Below are positions 7,190 to 15,016 of a DNA stretch of 64,000 nt, piece after piece. Each line of letters starts with the position of its first letter. Position 1 is the stretch's first letter. The notes below the pieces were generated by a model. That model saw only the letters and a list, made by a program, of their open reading frames with translations, ran no database searches and had not been told where the DNA came from. The stretch comes from Suilimivivens sp009774465 (GTDB lineage: Bacteria > Bacillota > Clostridia > Lachnospirales > Lachnospiraceae). A program made the position numbers and the translations under genes. The stretch spans positions 62,001-126,000 of the forward strand of contig CANDAE010000008.1 of assembly GCA_947382645.1 (NCBI GenBank), given 5' to 3'.

Positions 7190-10048
7190 ATGGCCAAAAT
7201 TAAAGTGCATGAAATAGCAAAAGAATTGGGAAAACAAAGTAAAGAAATTATCAGTTTTTTACAGGATAAAGGAATCGAGGCAAAGGCAGCGCAAAGTTCT
7301 CTTGAAGAGGATGCGGCGGCTTTAGTCAGAAAAGCTTTCGGAAAGCAGGAAGAGGCAAAAGCGGAAGCCGTGCCTGCAGCGGTAAAGGAAGAGGCTGCGC
7401 CTGTAACAGAACAGAAGTCATCACCTGCACCGGATGCCGGAAATAAAACAGCGCCGGCAAAAGCTGCAGGAGGCAAAACGGAAATGCCCAGAAAAAAGAA
7501 AAAGATTATTTTTGTAAGTAATCCCCATAACAGTAATATGCCGGGACAACGTCCCCAAAATGACCGCAGACCGGCACAGGGAAATCGAAATACAAACACG
7601 AATGCAAATGCAGGACGTCAGGGGCAGGGGCAAGGACAGGGAAGGACGCAGGCAGAAACGCCTCATAAAATCATTCGCCCCTTAACTGCACCTTCCATTC
7701 CGGAAAGTATGCAGGTGGATTTTAAGGAAAATGCAAGGAAAATGATGGGAGATAAACAGCCGGCTAAAACCGCCCCGAAACCGCAAAATATCAGTGCGGC
7801 TGAAAGTACGCCTCCCGTAAGGGAAACAGCAGCTCCGAAACCATTCCACAAAGACGAAAGGCTTAGAAAGAATGAGAGAACTCAGGAAAATTCTGGAAAC
7901 AATCAGGGAGAAAGGCCTGCGAGGAACGACGCCCGCAGATCTGAAGGCGCTAATCGTCCAGGGAATCAAAGTGGCAGGAATGATTTCAGGAATAATGGTC
8001 CTGAAAGGAATAATAACAGACATGGTAACAATAATAACCGCCCTGAAAGAAGCGACAAAGGACAGGAAAATAGATTTAAGCGTCCTGAAAAGCAGGGTAA
8101 GAGTTTCGCTTCGGAAGCCCCGATTAAGGATGAAAAGCGCAGGGATGAGGAAAAGCGCAGAATAGGGCAGGAGAGAGACAGAAAGTCCAAGAAAGACTTT
8201 ATTTATGAGGATGATGAGGCTGTCATCAAAAATAAAAATAAAGCAGGCAGATTTATCAAGCCTGAAAAGAAGGTAGAAGAGGCAGTTGAAGAACAGATCA
8301 AGGTGATTTCTATTCCTGAATCTCTAACCATTAAGGAACTTGCCGATAAGATGAAGCTCCAGCCTTCCGTCATTATCAAAAAACTGTTCCTGCAGGGGCA
8401 GATTGTAACCGTAAACTCAGAGATTTCCTTTGAAGATGCGGAAAATATTGCCATTGAATATGAAATTATCTGTGAGAAAGAAGTAAAAGTCGACGTAATT
8501 GAAGAATTGCTTAAAGAAGAGGAAGAGGAAGAAGAAACTCTGGAAAACAGGCCGCCTGTTATCTGTGTAATGGGGCATGTGGATCATGGTAAAACTTCCC
8601 TGCTTGATGCAATTCGTAAAACAAATGTGACGGATAAAGAAGCTGGTGGTATTACACAGCACATAGGTGCATATACTGTAAATGTTAACGATCAGTCCAT
8701 AACATTCCTTGATACGCCTGGACACGAAGCATTTACAGCAATGCGTATGCGTGGGGCAAATTCAACGGACATTGCAATTTTAGTAGTTGCGGCGGATGAT
8801 GGCGTTATGCCTCAGACGGTGGAGGCCATCAACCATGCAAAAGCTGCCGGAATTGAAATTATTGTGGCAGTAAATAAGATTGATAAGCCGGGAGCCAATA
8901 TTGACAGAGTAAAACAGGAAATGACAGAGTATGAACTGATTCCTGTTGACTGGGGCGGAACAACAGAGTTTGTGCCTGTTTCAGCAAAATCCGGTGAAGG
9001 AATTGAAACGCTCCTTGAGACGATTCTGCTTACAGCCGAAATTCTGGAATTAAAGGCAAATCCCAACAGACGTGCAAGAGGGCTTGTAATTGAAGCCGAG
9101 CTGGATAAAGGCCGTGGACCGGTTGCTACCGTTCTGGTGCAGAAAGGAACACTTCATGTGGGAGATTTCATTTCTGCCGGTGCAAGTCATGGTAAAGTAA
9201 GAGCCATGATTGATGATAAGGGAAGAAGAGTAAAGGAAGCAGATCCTTCTACGCCGGTTGAGATTTTAGGACTTTCCGACGTGCCAAGTGCAGGTGAAGT
9301 ATTTATCGCCCATGAAAATGACAAGACTGCAAAATCTTACGCGGAAACTTATCTTGCTCAAAACAAGGAAAAGATGCTGGAGGAGACCAAGGCAAAGATG
9401 TCCCTGGATGATCTTTTCAGCCAGATTCAGGCAGGAAACCTGAAAGAACTTAACATTATTGTTAAGGCGGATGTGCAGGGCAGTGTGGAAGCTGTAAAGC
9501 AGAGTCTTATGAAGCTTTCCAATGAGGAAGTAGTTGTAAAATGCATTCATGGCGGCGTAGGCGCCATCAACGAATCCGATGTTTCCTTAGCTTCCGCATC
9601 ATCGGCAATTATTATTGGGTTTAACGTGCGCCCCGATGCAATGGCAAAGACTATCGCAGAACGGGAAGGCGTTGATATCAGACTTTACAGAGTTATTTAT
9701 CAGGCAATTGAAGATATTGAAGCAGCAATGAAGGGAATGCTGGATCCTGTATTTGAGGAAAAAGTAATTGGTCATGCAGAGGTAAGACAGATATTTAAAG
9801 CATCTGCAGTGGGTAATATTGCAGGTTCCTACGTGCTGGACGGTGTATTCCAGAGAGACTGCAAGGTACGAATCAGCAGAGAAGGAGATCAGATTTACGA
9901 AGGGCAGCTTGCTTCCTTAAAGAGATTTAAGGATGATGTTAAAGAAGTTAAGGCCGGATTTGAATGTGGTTTTGTTTTTGATGGATTTGACCAGATGCAG
10001 GAACTTGATATTGTGGAAGCTTATATTATGGTGGAGGTTCCCAGGTGA
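7190..10048 (+). CDS. infB: Translation initiation factor IF-2
   Basis: IF-2 is the GTPase that brings initiator tRNA to the 30S subunit and drives subunit joining. The 952-residue protein opens with an IF2-N-type domain (VHEIAKELGKQSKEII). A long low-complexity linker rich in Pro, Asn, Arg, Gln and Lys follows (about 55-365), then a second IF2-N domain (LTIKELADKMKLQPSVIIKK). The G domain begins near residue 460 with GHVDHGKTSLLD, DTPGHEAF and NKID, followed by domains II-IV. The long linker explains its size relative to the roughly 700 residues of B. subtilis IF-2. A GGAGG precedes the ATG. Its stop overlaps the rbfA start. Confidence 0.97.
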   Translation: MAKIKVHEIAKELGKQSKEIISFLQDKGIEAKAAQSSLEEDAAALVRKAFGKQEEAKAEAVPAAVKEEAAPVTEQKSSPAPDAGNKTAPAKAAGGKTEMPRKKKKIIFVSNPHNSNMPGQRPQNDRRPAQGNRNTNTNANAGRQGQGQGQGRTQAETPHKIIRPLTAPSIPESMQVDFKENARKMMGDKQPAKTAPKPQNISAAESTPPVRETAAPKPFHKDERLRKNERTQENSGNNQGERPARNDARRSEGANRPGNQSGRNDFRNNGPERNNNRHGNNNNRPERSDKGQENRFKRPEKQGKSFASEAPIKDEKRRDEEKRRIGQERDRKSKKDFIYEDDEAVIKNKNKAGRFIKPEKKVEEAVEEQIKVISIPESLTIKELADKMKLQPSVIIKKLFLQGQIVTVNSEISFEDAENIAIEYEIICEKEVKVDVIEELLKEEEEEEETLENRPPVICVMGHVDHGKTSLLDAIRKTNVTDKEAGGITQHIGAYTVNVNDQSITFLDTPGHEAFTAMRMRGANSTDIAILVVAADDGVMPQTVEAINHAKAAGIEIIVAVNKIDKPGANIDRVKQEMTEYELIPVDWGGTTEFVPVSAKSGEGIETLLETILLTAEILELKANPNRRARGLVIEAELDKGRGPVATVLVQKGTLHVGDFISAGASHGKVRAMIDDKGRRVKEADPSTPVEILGLSDVPSAGEVFIAHENDKTAKSYAETYLAQNKEKMLEETKAKMSLDDLFSQIQAGNLKELNIIVKADVQGSVEAVKQSLMKLSNEEVVVKCIHGGVGAINESDVSLASASSAIIIGFNVRPDAMAKTIAEREGVDIRLYRVIYQAIEDIEAAMKGMLDPVFEEKVIGHAEVRQIFKASAVGNIAGSYVLDGVFQRDCKVRISREGDQIYEGQLASLKRFKDDVKEVKAGFECGFVFDGFDQMQELDIVEAYIMVEVPR

Positions 10049-10410
10049 GAAAGAACAGTATGAAAAATACCCGTATTAACGGGGAGGTACAAAAAACTTT
10101 GGCGGAAATAATCAGAGGAGATTTAAAGGATCCCAGAATCAGTCCTTTAACTTCTGTGGTTTCCGTGGAAGTTGCGCCTGATTTAAAGACCTGCAAAGCA
10201 TGGATCAGCGTATATGGAGATGAAAAACTGCAAAAGGCCACGTTAGAAGGGCTAAAAAGTGCAGAGGGCTTTATCCGCAAAGAGCTGGCAAGAAGAGTCA
10301 ATTTAAGAAATACGCCGGAAATACGGTTTATTGTGGATCAGTCAATTGCATATGGTGTGAAAATGTCTAAACTGATTGACGAAGTTAACCGGAAAGATGA
10401 TGATGAGTAA
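10045..10410 (+). CDS. rbfA: Ribosome-binding factor A
   Basis: RbfA is a KH-type 30S maturation factor needed for 16S rRNA 5'-end processing and cold adaptation. The 121-residue protein has the typical opening NTRINGEVQKTLAEII, the DPRISPLTSVVSVEVAPDL core and a basic middle strand. The GTG at 10045 overlaps the infB stop (GTGA) and follows a GGAGG seven bases upstream. An ATG at 10060 is the alternative. The position between infB and nrnA is standard for Firmicutes. Confidence 0.95.
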   Translation: MRKNSMKNTRINGEVQKTLAEIIRGDLKDPRISPLTSVVSVEVAPDLKTCKAWISVYGDEKLQKATLEGLKSAEGFIRKELARRVNLRNTPEIRFIVDQSIAYGVKMSKLIDEVNRKDDDE

Positions 10411-10424
10411 AAAAACGGAGATCA

Positions 10425-11378
10425 ATGGTTATGAATATTTGTGAGGAAGTAAAAAATGCTGCGGCCATTGGCATCAGTGGTCATTTGCGCCCCGATGGGG
10501 ACTGTGTCGGGGCGGTTATGGGGCTATACCTTTACCTGAAAAAAGCGTGCCCTATGGCAGATGTGCAGGTTATGCTTGAAAAGCCGGCGGATATCTTTCA
10601 CTGCATAAAGGATGTGGAAGAAATACATACGGATTTTTGTACAAATATAGAGGTGTTTGATGTATTCATAGTGCTGGATTCCGATAAGACAAGAATCGGT
10701 GATGCCGAAAAGTATTTTGACAGGGCCAAAAAGACAATCAACATTGATCACCATATCAGTAATGCCGGAAGCGGAATGGTGAACTATATAGAACCCTCCG
10801 CCAGCTCCGCCAGTGAACTTGTCTATAAGGTAATGGAAGATAAGTCTTTGATTGATGAAGAAATAGCCAGGGCATTATATATCGGAATGATTCATGATAC
10901 AGGGGTGTTTCAGTACTCCAATACCTCACCGGAAACATTAAGGATTGCGGCGCAGCTGATTGGTTATGGGTTTGATTTTTCCAGATTGATTGATGAAACT
11001 TTTTATGAAAAGACCTATGTTCAAAATCAGATTTTGGGCAGAGCGCTTTTGGAAAGTATCCTTTTTATGGATGGCAGATGCGTGGTCAGTATGATAGATA
11101 AAAAGACCATGAACTTTTACCAGGCAGAGCCCGGTGATCTGGAGGGAATTGTAAGTCAGTTAAGAAATACCAAAGGTGTGGAATGTGCAATTTTCATGTA
11201 TCAGATAGAATCTATGAAGTATAAGGTAAGCCTCAGGTCAAATGGAAAAGTGGATGTTGCCAAAGTGGCGGCTTTCTTTGGCGGCGGCGGACATGTGAGG
11301 GCTGCAGGAGCTACCATGCAGGGAACCTTCCATGACATAGCGAATAATCTGGCGGCACAGATTGAACTGCAGCTCTGA
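10425..11378 (+). CDS. nrnA: DHH-family oligoribonuclease/pAp phosphatase NrnA
   Basis: NrnA degrades very short RNAs (nanoRNA) and dephosphorylates 3'-phosphoadenosine 5'-phosphate. The 317-residue protein has the DHH-superfamily motifs: GHLRPDGDCVGA near the N-terminus, VLDSD, DHHIS at residues 108-112 and, in the DHHA1 domain, FGGGGHVRAAG near residue 285. Those Asp and His residues bind two Mn2+ ions in known structures. The ATG follows CGGAG; a second in-frame ATG lies two codons on. Its location between rbfA and truB is conserved in clostridia and supports nrnA over other DHH enzymes. Confidence 0.92.
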   Translation: MVMNICEEVKNAAAIGISGHLRPDGDCVGAVMGLYLYLKKACPMADVQVMLEKPADIFHCIKDVEEIHTDFCTNIEVFDVFIVLDSDKTRIGDAEKYFDRAKKTINIDHHISNAGSGMVNYIEPSASSASELVYKVMEDKSLIDEEIARALYIGMIHDTGVFQYSNTSPETLRIAAQLIGYGFDFSRLIDETFYEKTYVQNQILGRALLESILFMDGRCVVSMIDKKTMNFYQAEPGDLEGIVSQLRNTKGVECAIFMYQIESMKYKVSLRSNGKVDVAKVAAFFGGGGHVRAAGATMQGTFHDIANNLAAQIELQL

Positions 11379-11463
11379 CAGGCGGTAAGCGGCAGGGTAT
11401 TGTATACTGTATGCAGTCACATTGAAGGCAGTGATGTCCATCTGGGAAAGGTTTAGAATAAAT

Positions 11464-12393
11464 ATGTATCATGGAATGATAAACGTATATAAAGAAGCCG
11501 GCTATACATCTCATGATGTGGTAGCCCGGCTTCGCGGTATTTGTAAACAGAAAAAAATCGGACACACGGGAACCCTTGATCCGGATGCGGTGGGGGTTCT
11601 TCCTGTATGCCTTGGAAACGGAACAAAGTTATGCGATCTTCTGGCAGATAAAACCAAAGAATATATTGCAGTTTTGCGGCTGGGGGTTGTTACGGACACA
11701 CAGGATCTTTCTGGAGCAGTTCTGAGAAGAGATCATGCAGAGGTTGAACCGGAGCTGGTAAAACAGGTAATTGCTTCCTTTCAGGGAGAATTGCAGCAGA
11801 TTCCTCCCATGTATTCTGCCCTTAAAGTTAACGGAAAAAAGCTTTATGAACTGGCAAGAGAAGGAAAAGAAATTGAGAGAAAATCAAGGCCCATAACTGT
11901 TTATGAAATAGAAGTGCTAAAGGAAGCCCACCCGGAATATACCATCAGAGTGAAATGTTCCAGGGGAACTTACATCAGAACCCTGTGCCATGACATAGGA
12001 CAGAAACTGGGATGCGGCGGTGCTATGGCAAGCTTGTCAAGAATAAGAGTTGGAGAGTTTCAAATTGAGCAGGCATATACCCTTGACCAGCTTCAATGCC
12101 TTGCGGAAAAAGGCCAGCTTTCCAGGGTGGTAATTCCGGTAGAAAAAATGTTTGAAAAACTTCCTTTTGTTTCTGTAAAAGAAGAAGGATATAAAGGACT
12201 TAAAAATGGGAATCAGCTAAAACTGGAGGAACTTCAATTAGAAAAAAGTTCTCTTAAGCAGGACCTGGATCAAATAAAAGATGGACAGGAAGTGCGGGTG
12301 TATGACCATAAAGGAATTTTTTACGGAGTCTACAGTTACAGAAGGCAGTGCAGGCTGTTTTGTCCGGTGAAGCTTTTTTTACCGGAAGTGTAA
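11464..12393 (+). CDS. truB: tRNA pseudouridine(55) synthase TruB
   Basis: TruB makes pseudouridine 55 in the T-loop of tRNAs. From ATG 11464 it has 309 residues. The catalytic motif KIGHTGTLDPDAVGVLP is present, with the nucleophilic Asp near residue 39. Further family motifs are YxAxLRLG-like YIAVLRLGVVTDT, PPMYSALKVNGKKLY and CSRGTYIRTLCHDIG. The C-terminal part is a PUA-like domain. An upstream in-frame ATG at 11422 adds 14 residues outside the family, while 11464 gives the normal start with a GGGAAAGG about 12 bases before it. It is followed closely by ribF, the usual partner. Confidence 0.95.
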   Translation: MYHGMINVYKEAGYTSHDVVARLRGICKQKKIGHTGTLDPDAVGVLPVCLGNGTKLCDLLADKTKEYIAVLRLGVVTDTQDLSGAVLRRDHAEVEPELVKQVIASFQGELQQIPPMYSALKVNGKKLYELAREGKEIERKSRPITVYEIEVLKEAHPEYTIRVKCSRGTYIRTLCHDIGQKLGCGGAMASLSRIRVGEFQIEQAYTLDQLQCLAEKGQLSRVVIPVEKMFEKLPFVSVKEEGYKGLKNGNQLKLEELQLEKSSLKQDLDQIKDGQEVRVYDHKGIFYGVYSYRRQCRLFCPVKLFLPEV

Positions 12394-12419
12394 TACAAGA
12401 CAGCGGGTAAGGATGAATT

Positions 12420-13352
12420 ATGAAAATTATTTGCGACACGACAAAATTCCAGATAGAAGAAAAGTCTGCTGTTGCCATTGGAAAGTTTGATGGTGTACAC
12501 AGAGGGCATATGGAGCTTTTGTCCCACATTATTCAAAAGAAAAAAGAGAAAATGGCGGCAGTGGTTTTTACATTCCATCCTTCTGCGGCGGCTTTTTTTG
12601 GGCGAAAGGGTGAGGCAGAGCTTACTACCCGATACGAAAAAAGGCAGTTGTTTGAGGCTATGGGAGTGGATGTTCTGGTTGAATTCCCATTAAATAAAGA
12701 GACAGCCGCCACACCGCCAGGGGAATTTGTAGAAAAGATTCTCATCCGCCAGATGAATGCAGGATATATTGCTGCCGGAGCAGATGTGTCCTTTGGGTAT
12801 AAAGGGCTTGGAAATAAGGAACTTCTACTCAAGATGGGGGAAGAATTTGACTATCAGGTAGAAATTATAAATAAAGTATATGAAAAAGAGCGGGAGATCA
12901 GCTCCACTTATGTAAGAGAAGAAGTTGAAAAAGGCGATATGGAGAAAACTGCCCGTCTGCTTGGAAGATTTTACAGCTTTGAAGGGCAGGTGGAGCGTGG
13001 AAACCGGCTTGGAAGAAGACTGGGGATGCCCACTTTGAATTTGTATCCTGAAAGGGAAAAGCTGCTTCCGCCTAAAGGGGTGTATTATTCAAGAGTACTT
13101 TTTGAAGGAGGCACATACCCGGGGATAACCAATATCGGACTGAAACCTACGGTAAATTCTTCCAGCCAGGTCAGTGTGGAAACTTATTTGTACGACTTTG
13201 ACAAGGACATGTATGGCAGAAAAATTGTGACGGAATTGTTACAATTTAAGCGGCCGGAACAGAAATTTGAAAATGTGGAAAGCTTAAAGGCGCAGATGGA
13301 AAAAGATATTGCACAGGGCAGAATGTTTCATCTTAAAAAGACCTGTTCCTAA
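12420..13352 (+). CDS. ribF: Bifunctional riboflavin kinase/FAD synthetase
   Basis: RibF phosphorylates riboflavin to FMN and adenylates FMN to FAD. The N-terminal nucleotidyltransferase domain shows GKFDGVHRGH (residues 21-30) and the ISSTYVREEV motif near residue 160. The C-terminal flavokinase domain starts near residue 185, with GNRLGRRLGMPTLNL and TNIGLKPTV. The 310-residue length is normal. I see no FMN riboswitch upstream. It is the last gene of the operon begun at rimP, as a strong promoter for the next gene begins 20 bases after its stop. Confidence 0.95.
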   Translation: MKIICDTTKFQIEEKSAVAIGKFDGVHRGHMELLSHIIQKKKEKMAAVVFTFHPSAAAFFGRKGEAELTTRYEKRQLFEAMGVDVLVEFPLNKETAATPPGEFVEKILIRQMNAGYIAAGADVSFGYKGLGNKELLLKMGEEFDYQVEIINKVYEKEREISSTYVREEVEKGDMEKTARLLGRFYSFEGQVERGNRLGRRLGMPTLNLYPEREKLLPPKGVYYSRVLFEGGTYPGITNIGLKPTVNSSSQVSVETYLYDFDKDMYGRKIVTELLQFKRPEQKFENVESLKAQMEKDIAQGRMFHLKKTCS

Positions 13353-13371
13353 AAAAGACCATAAACATTCA

Positions 13372-13400
13372 TTGACAGACCAAAGGGAACTTGTTATAAT
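13372..13400 (+). promoter_or_regulatory. Consensus SigA promoter of the NlpC/P60 gene
   Basis: TTGACA (13372-13377) and TATAAT (13395-13400) are both perfect consensus hexamers with a 17-base spacer. The start point would be near 13407, about 42 bases before the start codon. Such a strong promoter normally needs repression, and a repeat resembling a WalR box lies just downstream. Confidence 0.9.
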
Positions 13401-13414
13401 GACCATATTGAATT

Positions 13415-13431
13415 TGTAACAATTTTGTAAC
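13415..13431 (+). promoter_or_regulatory. WalR-type operator (TGTAAC-N5-TGTAAC)
   Basis: Two direct copies of TGTAAC are separated by five bases (13415-13420 and 13426-13431). This exactly fits the WalR (YycF) consensus TGTWAH-N5-TGTWAH known from Bacillus and staphylococci. It lies about 8-25 bases downstream of the predicted start point, a position that would favour repression. The target is a NlpC/P60 peptidoglycan hydrolase, a typical WalR regulon member. Binding is inferred. Confidence 0.65.
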
Positions 13432-13448
13432 AACTTTGGAGGTCAGAT

Positions 13449-14510
13449 GTGAAAAAAAAGATGATACAGGGAATATGTGTGCTTACTGCAGCGTTATTCC
13501 TTGGACAACCAATAAATTTAAAAGCAGCAGAAGTAAATGATACGGACAGGCAGTGGGAAGATACGGAAAACACAGAGCTTCTTACCGCCGGAATTGGAGA
13601 TATTTTTTATTCCAAACTGACAGAAACAGAATATAAGGAAATTGCCAGAAGAGCGGAAGGTGCACTTTGGGGCTATACTCATCTTGGCATTTGTAATGTA
13701 GAGGAAAATAATTTGAATATCAGACAGGCACCTGATGAGTCAGGAAAGCTGGTAGGCAAGCTTCCTAAAAATGCCGCCTGCGAGATTGTAAGCAGTGAAA
13801 ATGGATGGGCCTATATTACTTCCGGCAAAGTGGAAGGCTACGTGAAAGAGGAATATCTGCTTACCGGTTTTGAGGCAAAAAGACGCGGTGAAGAACTTGC
13901 GTCAGCAATTGCAGTGGCAACTGCAGATGGTTTAAATATCAGAGAATTTCCAAATACGGATGCAGAAGTGGTTACACAGGTGGCATCCGGAGAAATGCTT
14001 GATATAGTAGAAATTCAGGATGACGGGTGGATTAAAGTGTATCTGGATGACGAAGAAGTTTTTGTATCCAGCGATTATGTGGAAGTGAAATCAGATTTGG
14101 AAACAGCCATTACCATGACGGAGCTTTTGTATGGACAGGGTGTTTCGGATGTGCGTGTTGATTTAAGCCAGTATGCAAAACAGTTTTTAGGAAATCCTTA
14201 CGTGTGGGGCGGTACCAGTCTTACAAAGGGTGCGGATTGTTCCGGTTTTGTTTTAAGTGTATTTGCAAAATACGGTGTTTCCCTGCCTCATTCTTCAAGA
14301 GCCCAGGCCAATATGGGGACAAGCATCAGTGCATCTGAACTGCAGCCCGGAGACTTGATTTTTTATGCAAAGGGCGGAACGATCAATCATGTTGCCATTT
14401 ACATTGGAAATGGACAGGTGATTCACGCCAGCAGCCCGAAAACAGGAATTAAAATTTCCAACTATAATTACAGAACCCCTTATAAGATGGTGAAGATTCT
14501 TCAGGATTAA
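13449..14510 (+). CDS. Secreted SH3/NlpC-P60 peptidoglycan endopeptidase
   Basis: This 353-residue cell-wall hydrolase is predicted to cut the stem peptide (gamma-D-Glu-diamino acid bond). A signal peptide covers about residues 1-27 (basic KKK, hydrophobic core, cleavage near LKAAE). Two bacterial SH3 domains follow (about 78-138 and 155-215, each with a NIR motif). The catalytic NlpC/P60 domain runs from about 238 to the end. Its triad is visible: Cys264 in ADCSGF, His314 in NHVAIYIG, and a third residue near VIHASS. The GTG start follows GGAGG. It is monocistronic, with its own consensus promoter and a WalR-like box. Confidence 0.93.
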   Translation: MKKKMIQGICVLTAALFLGQPINLKAAEVNDTDRQWEDTENTELLTAGIGDIFYSKLTETEYKEIARRAEGALWGYTHLGICNVEENNLNIRQAPDESGKLVGKLPKNAACEIVSSENGWAYITSGKVEGYVKEEYLLTGFEAKRRGEELASAIAVATADGLNIREFPNTDAEVVTQVASGEMLDIVEIQDDGWIKVYLDDEEVFVSSDYVEVKSDLETAITMTELLYGQGVSDVRVDLSQYAKQFLGNPYVWGGTSLTKGADCSGFVLSVFAKYGVSLPHSSRAQANMGTSISASELQPGDLIFYAKGGTINHVAIYIGNGQVIHASSPKTGIKISNYNYRTPYKMVKILQD

Positions 14511-14518
14511 AAAAATCC

Positions 14519-14547
14519 TTTACACATAAGAAGAGTTATGCTATCAT
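14519..14547 (+). promoter_or_regulatory. Promoter of rpsO-pnp
   Basis: The -35 is TTTACA (14519-14524), with a 17-base spacer and TATCAT (14542-14547) preceded by TGC, an extended -10. It lies nine bases after the NlpC/P60 stop. It would give rpsO a leader of roughly 85 bases. Confidence 0.7.
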
Positions 14548-14551
14548 AAAT

Positions 14552-14630
14552 AAGCATGAAATCAGCCGATGCTCAGATGCTTGGACACTCCGACCACTTC
14601 CTGGCATCAGGCGGTTTGAAAATAAGGAGG
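14552..14630 (+). promoter_or_regulatory. Structured rpsO leader, candidate S15 autoregulatory RNA
   Basis: In the leader, GCC (14565-14567) and ATGC (14569-14572) can pair with GGC (14610-14612) and GCAT (14604-14607), enclosing a junction-like region with a TTGG/CCGA helix. AAGCAT (14552-14557) can alternatively pair with ATGCTT (14577-14582), so competing folds exist. The AAGGAGG lies just downstream. S15 is known to repress its own mRNA through several unrelated leader structures, so the role is inferred from position and folding. Confidence 0.5.
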
Positions 14631-14637
14631 AAACACA

Positions 14638-14904
14638 ATGATTTCTAAAGAAAAGAAAACAGCTATTATGAAAGAGTATGCAAGATGTGAAGGTGATACA
14701 GGTTCACCGGAAGTACAGATTGCAGTATTATCAGCAAGAATCCAGGAGCTTACAGAGCACTTGAAAGAGCATCCGAAGGATAATCATTCCAGAAGAGGTA
14801 TGTTCAAGATGGTAGGTCAAAGACGTGGTCTTCTTAATTATCTGAAAGAGAAAGATATTGAAAGATATCGTGCTTTGATTGAAAAACTGGGACTTAGAAA
14901 GTAA
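14638..14904 (+). CDS. rpsO: 30S ribosomal protein S15
   Basis: S15 is a primary 16S rRNA-binding protein of the small subunit. The 88-residue sequence is canonical: the GDTGSPEVQIAVLSARI helix, the TEHLKEHPKDNHSRRGM loop, and the basic GQRRGLLNYLK segment that contacts rRNA. AAGGAGG lies eight bases before the ATG. It precedes pnp, the conserved rpsO-pnp pair, with a strong hairpin between the two. Confidence 0.98.
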   Translation: MISKEKKTAIMKEYARCEGDTGSPEVQIAVLSARIQELTEHLKEHPKDNHSRRGMFKMVGQRRGLLNYLKEKDIERYRALIEKLGLRK

Positions 14905-14918
14905 AGATGGCAGTTTTA

Positions 14919-14950
14919 GGGCGGAGCATACCGAAATTCGGACTCCGCCC
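14919..14950 (+). terminator. Strong hairpin between rpsO and pnp
   Basis: GGGCGGAG (14919-14926) pairs with CTCCGCCC (14943-14950), and an inner CCGAA/TTCGG stem extends it. Only TTTGT follows, so termination would be partial. It may instead be an RNase processing site, as between rpsO and pnp in E. coli. No separate pnp promoter is evident. Confidence 0.6.
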
Positions 14951-15016
14951 TTTGTAATATGCTGCTGCATGAAAGAATGTGCAGACAGCCGGTAAGATAA
15001 GAAAAGGAGAGAGAAT

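Noticed and set aside
13353..13448. FMN riboswitch near ribF
   Set aside because: No conserved riboswitch core is visible upstream of ribF or in this interval. ribF is inside an operon and the interval holds the promoter of the wall hydrolase.
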